Positions 13,152 through 14,483 of a DNA stretch of 14,483 nt are shown in pieces. How positions within the stretch are numbered: position 1 is the first letter of the stretch; each line of letters starts with the position of its first letter. Location: positions 1-14,483 of the forward strand of contig CAJBAP010000391.1 of assembly GCA_903950295.1 (NCBI GenBank), read 5' to 3'. The notes under the pieces are model-generated. The model was given only the letters and a program-made list of their open reading frames with translations, made no database searches and had not been told where the DNA came from. Position numbers and translations under genes: made by a program. The DNA is from an uncultured Rhodocyclaceae bacterium. Its GTDB lineage: Bacteria; Pseudomonadota; Gammaproteobacteria; Burkholderiales; Rhodocyclaceae.

Positions 13152-14483
13152 ATGCTCGACCTGTTCGTCCTCATGCTTGCCATTCCCCTCGTCAGCGGCG
13201 CGTTGCTGACGGTGGTGGGCGAGCGTGCCTGGGCGCCCAACCTCAACATCATCGCCAGTGGCGGCACCTTCCTCGCTGCCGCGCTGCTGACGGCCGAGAT
13301 CATCGCCGGTGGTCCGCGCTTCGCCTTCGGCGAGCAGTTCTTCATCGACTCGCTCAACGTCTTCTTCGTCACGCTGACCGCATTCATCGGGCTGACCACC
13401 AGCATCTTCTCCGGCCCCTACATGGCCAACGAGGCGGCGCATGGCCGGCTTACCAGGCCGCGCCTGCGCCTCTACAAGAGCATGTATCAGCTGTTCATGT
13501 TTACCATGCTGGTGGCGCTGACCACCAACAACATGGGCATCCTCTGGGTGGCGATGGAGGCGGCGACGTTGACCACCGTGCTGCTGGTTTCGCTCTACCG
13601 CACGCCGGCCAGTCTCGAGGCAGCATGGAAATATTTCATCCTCTGCGGTGTCGGCATCGCCCAGGCATTGTTCGGCACCATCCTGCTCTATTTCGCCGCC
13701 GAGCGCATCCTCGGAGAAAGCGGCAATGCGCTGCTGTGGACGCATCTGGTCAACGTCAAGGCCTTCCTCGATCCGAACATCATGGCGCTGTCCTTCATCT
13801 TCCTGCTGGTCGGCTATGGCACCAAGGTGGGCCTGGCGCCCCTGCACAACTGGCTGCCGGATGCCCACGCCGAAGGCCCGACGCCGGTTTCCGCCGTGCT
13901 CTCCGGTCTGCTGCTCAACGTAGCGCTCTATGCCATCCTGCGCTGCAAGGTGCTGGCCGATGGCGCCATCCACAGCGATTTCGCCGGCAACCTGATGATG
14001 GGTTTTGGCCTATTCACCCTGCTGGTCGCGGCCTTCTTCCTGTCACGTCAGCGGGACGTCAAGCGCATGTTTGCCTACTCGTCCATCGAGCACATGGGAC
14101 TGATTACCTTTGCCTTCGGCATGGGCGGTGCGGTGGCCAACTTTGCCGGCCTGCTGCACATGACCATGCACTCACTGACCAAGTCGGCGATCTTCTTTGC
14201 CGTCGGTCATGCCACGCAGAAAACCGGCACGCAGATGATGGAAGACATCCGCGGCCTGATCCGCGTCAATCCCCTCATCGGCTGGGGTCTGATGCTCGGT
14301 ACGCTGGCCATCCTCGGCATGCCGCCCTTTGGCGTCTTCGCCAGCGAGTTCATGATCCTCACCCATGCCATGAAGCACCACCCCTGGGCAACGCCGGTGC
14401 TGCTGCTGGCGCTGGGCGTCGCCTTTGCGGCGATATTCGGCAAGGTGCAGCCGATGGTGTTCGGAGAAACCGAAGCCAAGCGC
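13152..14483 (+). CDS. hyfF: Hydrogenase-4 component F (antiporter-like), 5' part
   Basis: The frame starts with ATG at 13152, 2 nt after the hyfE stop, and stays open for 444 codons to the window end, so the 3' part is missing (family length about 500 aa). It is a second antiporter-like subunit related to NuoM/NuoL. Glu136 in WVAMEAATLTTVLLV and Lys225 in GYGTKVGLAPLHNWLPDAHAEGP, followed by SAVLSGLLLNVALYAILR, reproduce the charged-residue pattern of proton-translocating subunits; RDVKRMFAYSSIEHMGL is the typical helix-8 region. The LLLN where many relatives have LLLK is a small difference at the second lysine site, possibly normal for HyfF. Next downstream genes are expected to be the hyfG and hyfI-type catalytic subunits. 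Confidence 0.93.
   Translation, partial: MLDLFVLMLAIPLVSGALLTVVGERAWAPNLNIIASGGTFLAAALLTAEIIAGGPRFAFGEQFFIDSLNVFFVTLTAFIGLTTSIFSGPYMANEAAHGRLTRPRLRLYKSMYQLFMFTMLVALTTNNMGILWVAMEAATLTTVLLVSLYRTPASLEAAWKYFILCGVGIAQALFGTILLYFAAERILGESGNALLWTHLVNVKAFLDPNIMALSFIFLLVGYGTKVGLAPLHNWLPDAHAEGPTPVSAVLSGLLLNVALYAILRCKVLADGAIHSDFAGNLMMGFGLFTLLVAAFFLSRQRDVKRMFAYSSIEHMGLITFAFGMGGAVANFAGLLHMTMHSLTKSAIFFAVGHATQKTGTQMMEDIRGLIRVNPLIGWGLMLGTLAILGMPPFGVFASEFMILTHAMKHHPWATPVLLLALGVAFAAIFGKVQPMVFGETEAKR

Noticed and set aside
1..14483. Sigma-54 (-24/-12) promoters for fdh or hyf genes, as used with FhlA in E. coli
   Set aside because: TGGCAC occurrences lack a correctly spaced TTGC(A/T) partner and lie inside coding regions.
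1..14483. CRISPR arrays, insertion sequences, rRNA
   Set aside because: No regularly spaced repeats, transposase-like frames or rRNA-like sequence were seen.

Overview
The window looks like the chromosome of a GC-rich betaproteobacterium. My best guess is the Rhodocyclaceae, judged from the E. coli-like FDH-N formate dehydrogenase, a betaproteobacterial phasin, an HU protein with a Lys-rich tail, and the gene mix; taxonomy is an inference. The chromosome appears to be dedicated to anaerobic formate metabolism with selenocysteine. Both ends are cut: the first gene lacks its 5' part and the last lacks its 3' part.

Region 1 (1-2184): the end of a membrane-bound formate dehydrogenase operon. It holds the iron-sulfur beta subunit (partial), the cytochrome b gamma subunit, a strong intrinsic terminator, and then the maturation factor FdhE. 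The catalytic alpha subunit, presumably the selenoprotein, should lie just upstream of base 1.

Region 2 (2185-2886): a YhbQ-type GIY-YIG protein whose reading frame runs without a stop into an HU-type DNA-binding protein, followed by a 13-bp hairpin.

Region 3 (3078-6507): a complete selenocysteine decoding unit, selA-selB-selC. selA and selB overlap by 4 nt, and the 96-nt tRNA-Sec starts 8 nt after selB. A short repeat translated in frame as KVGAG occurs four times in fdhE, selA and selB.

Region 4 (6508-8611): a reverse-strand periplasmic protein with four EF-hands and a glycine zipper, an unrecognised 80-aa protein, and a phasin gene. The phasin has a promoter buried in a 35-bp palindrome and is followed by two hairpins.

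Region 5 (8671-9485): two overlapping genes, a GcvH-like lipoyl carrier and a DsrE-like protein. This pairing recalls sulfur-carrier modules rather than glycine cleavage.

Region 6 (9522-14483): the start of a tight operon for the membrane arm of a Hyf-type complex (hyfB, hyfC, hyfE, hyfF). The catalytic subunits must lie downstream, so a true group 4 hydrogenase and a hydrogenase-related (Ehr) complex cannot be told apart here.

Together: selA/selB/selC provide selenocysteine for formate dehydrogenase, FdhE matures that enzyme, the beta and gamma subunits carry its electrons to quinone, and the Hyf-like membrane arm may couple a second redox reaction to ion pumping. No gap longer than 300 bases lacks a gene. 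The largest, 2849-3077 and 7393-7597, hold only the hairpin and ordinary upstream sequence.
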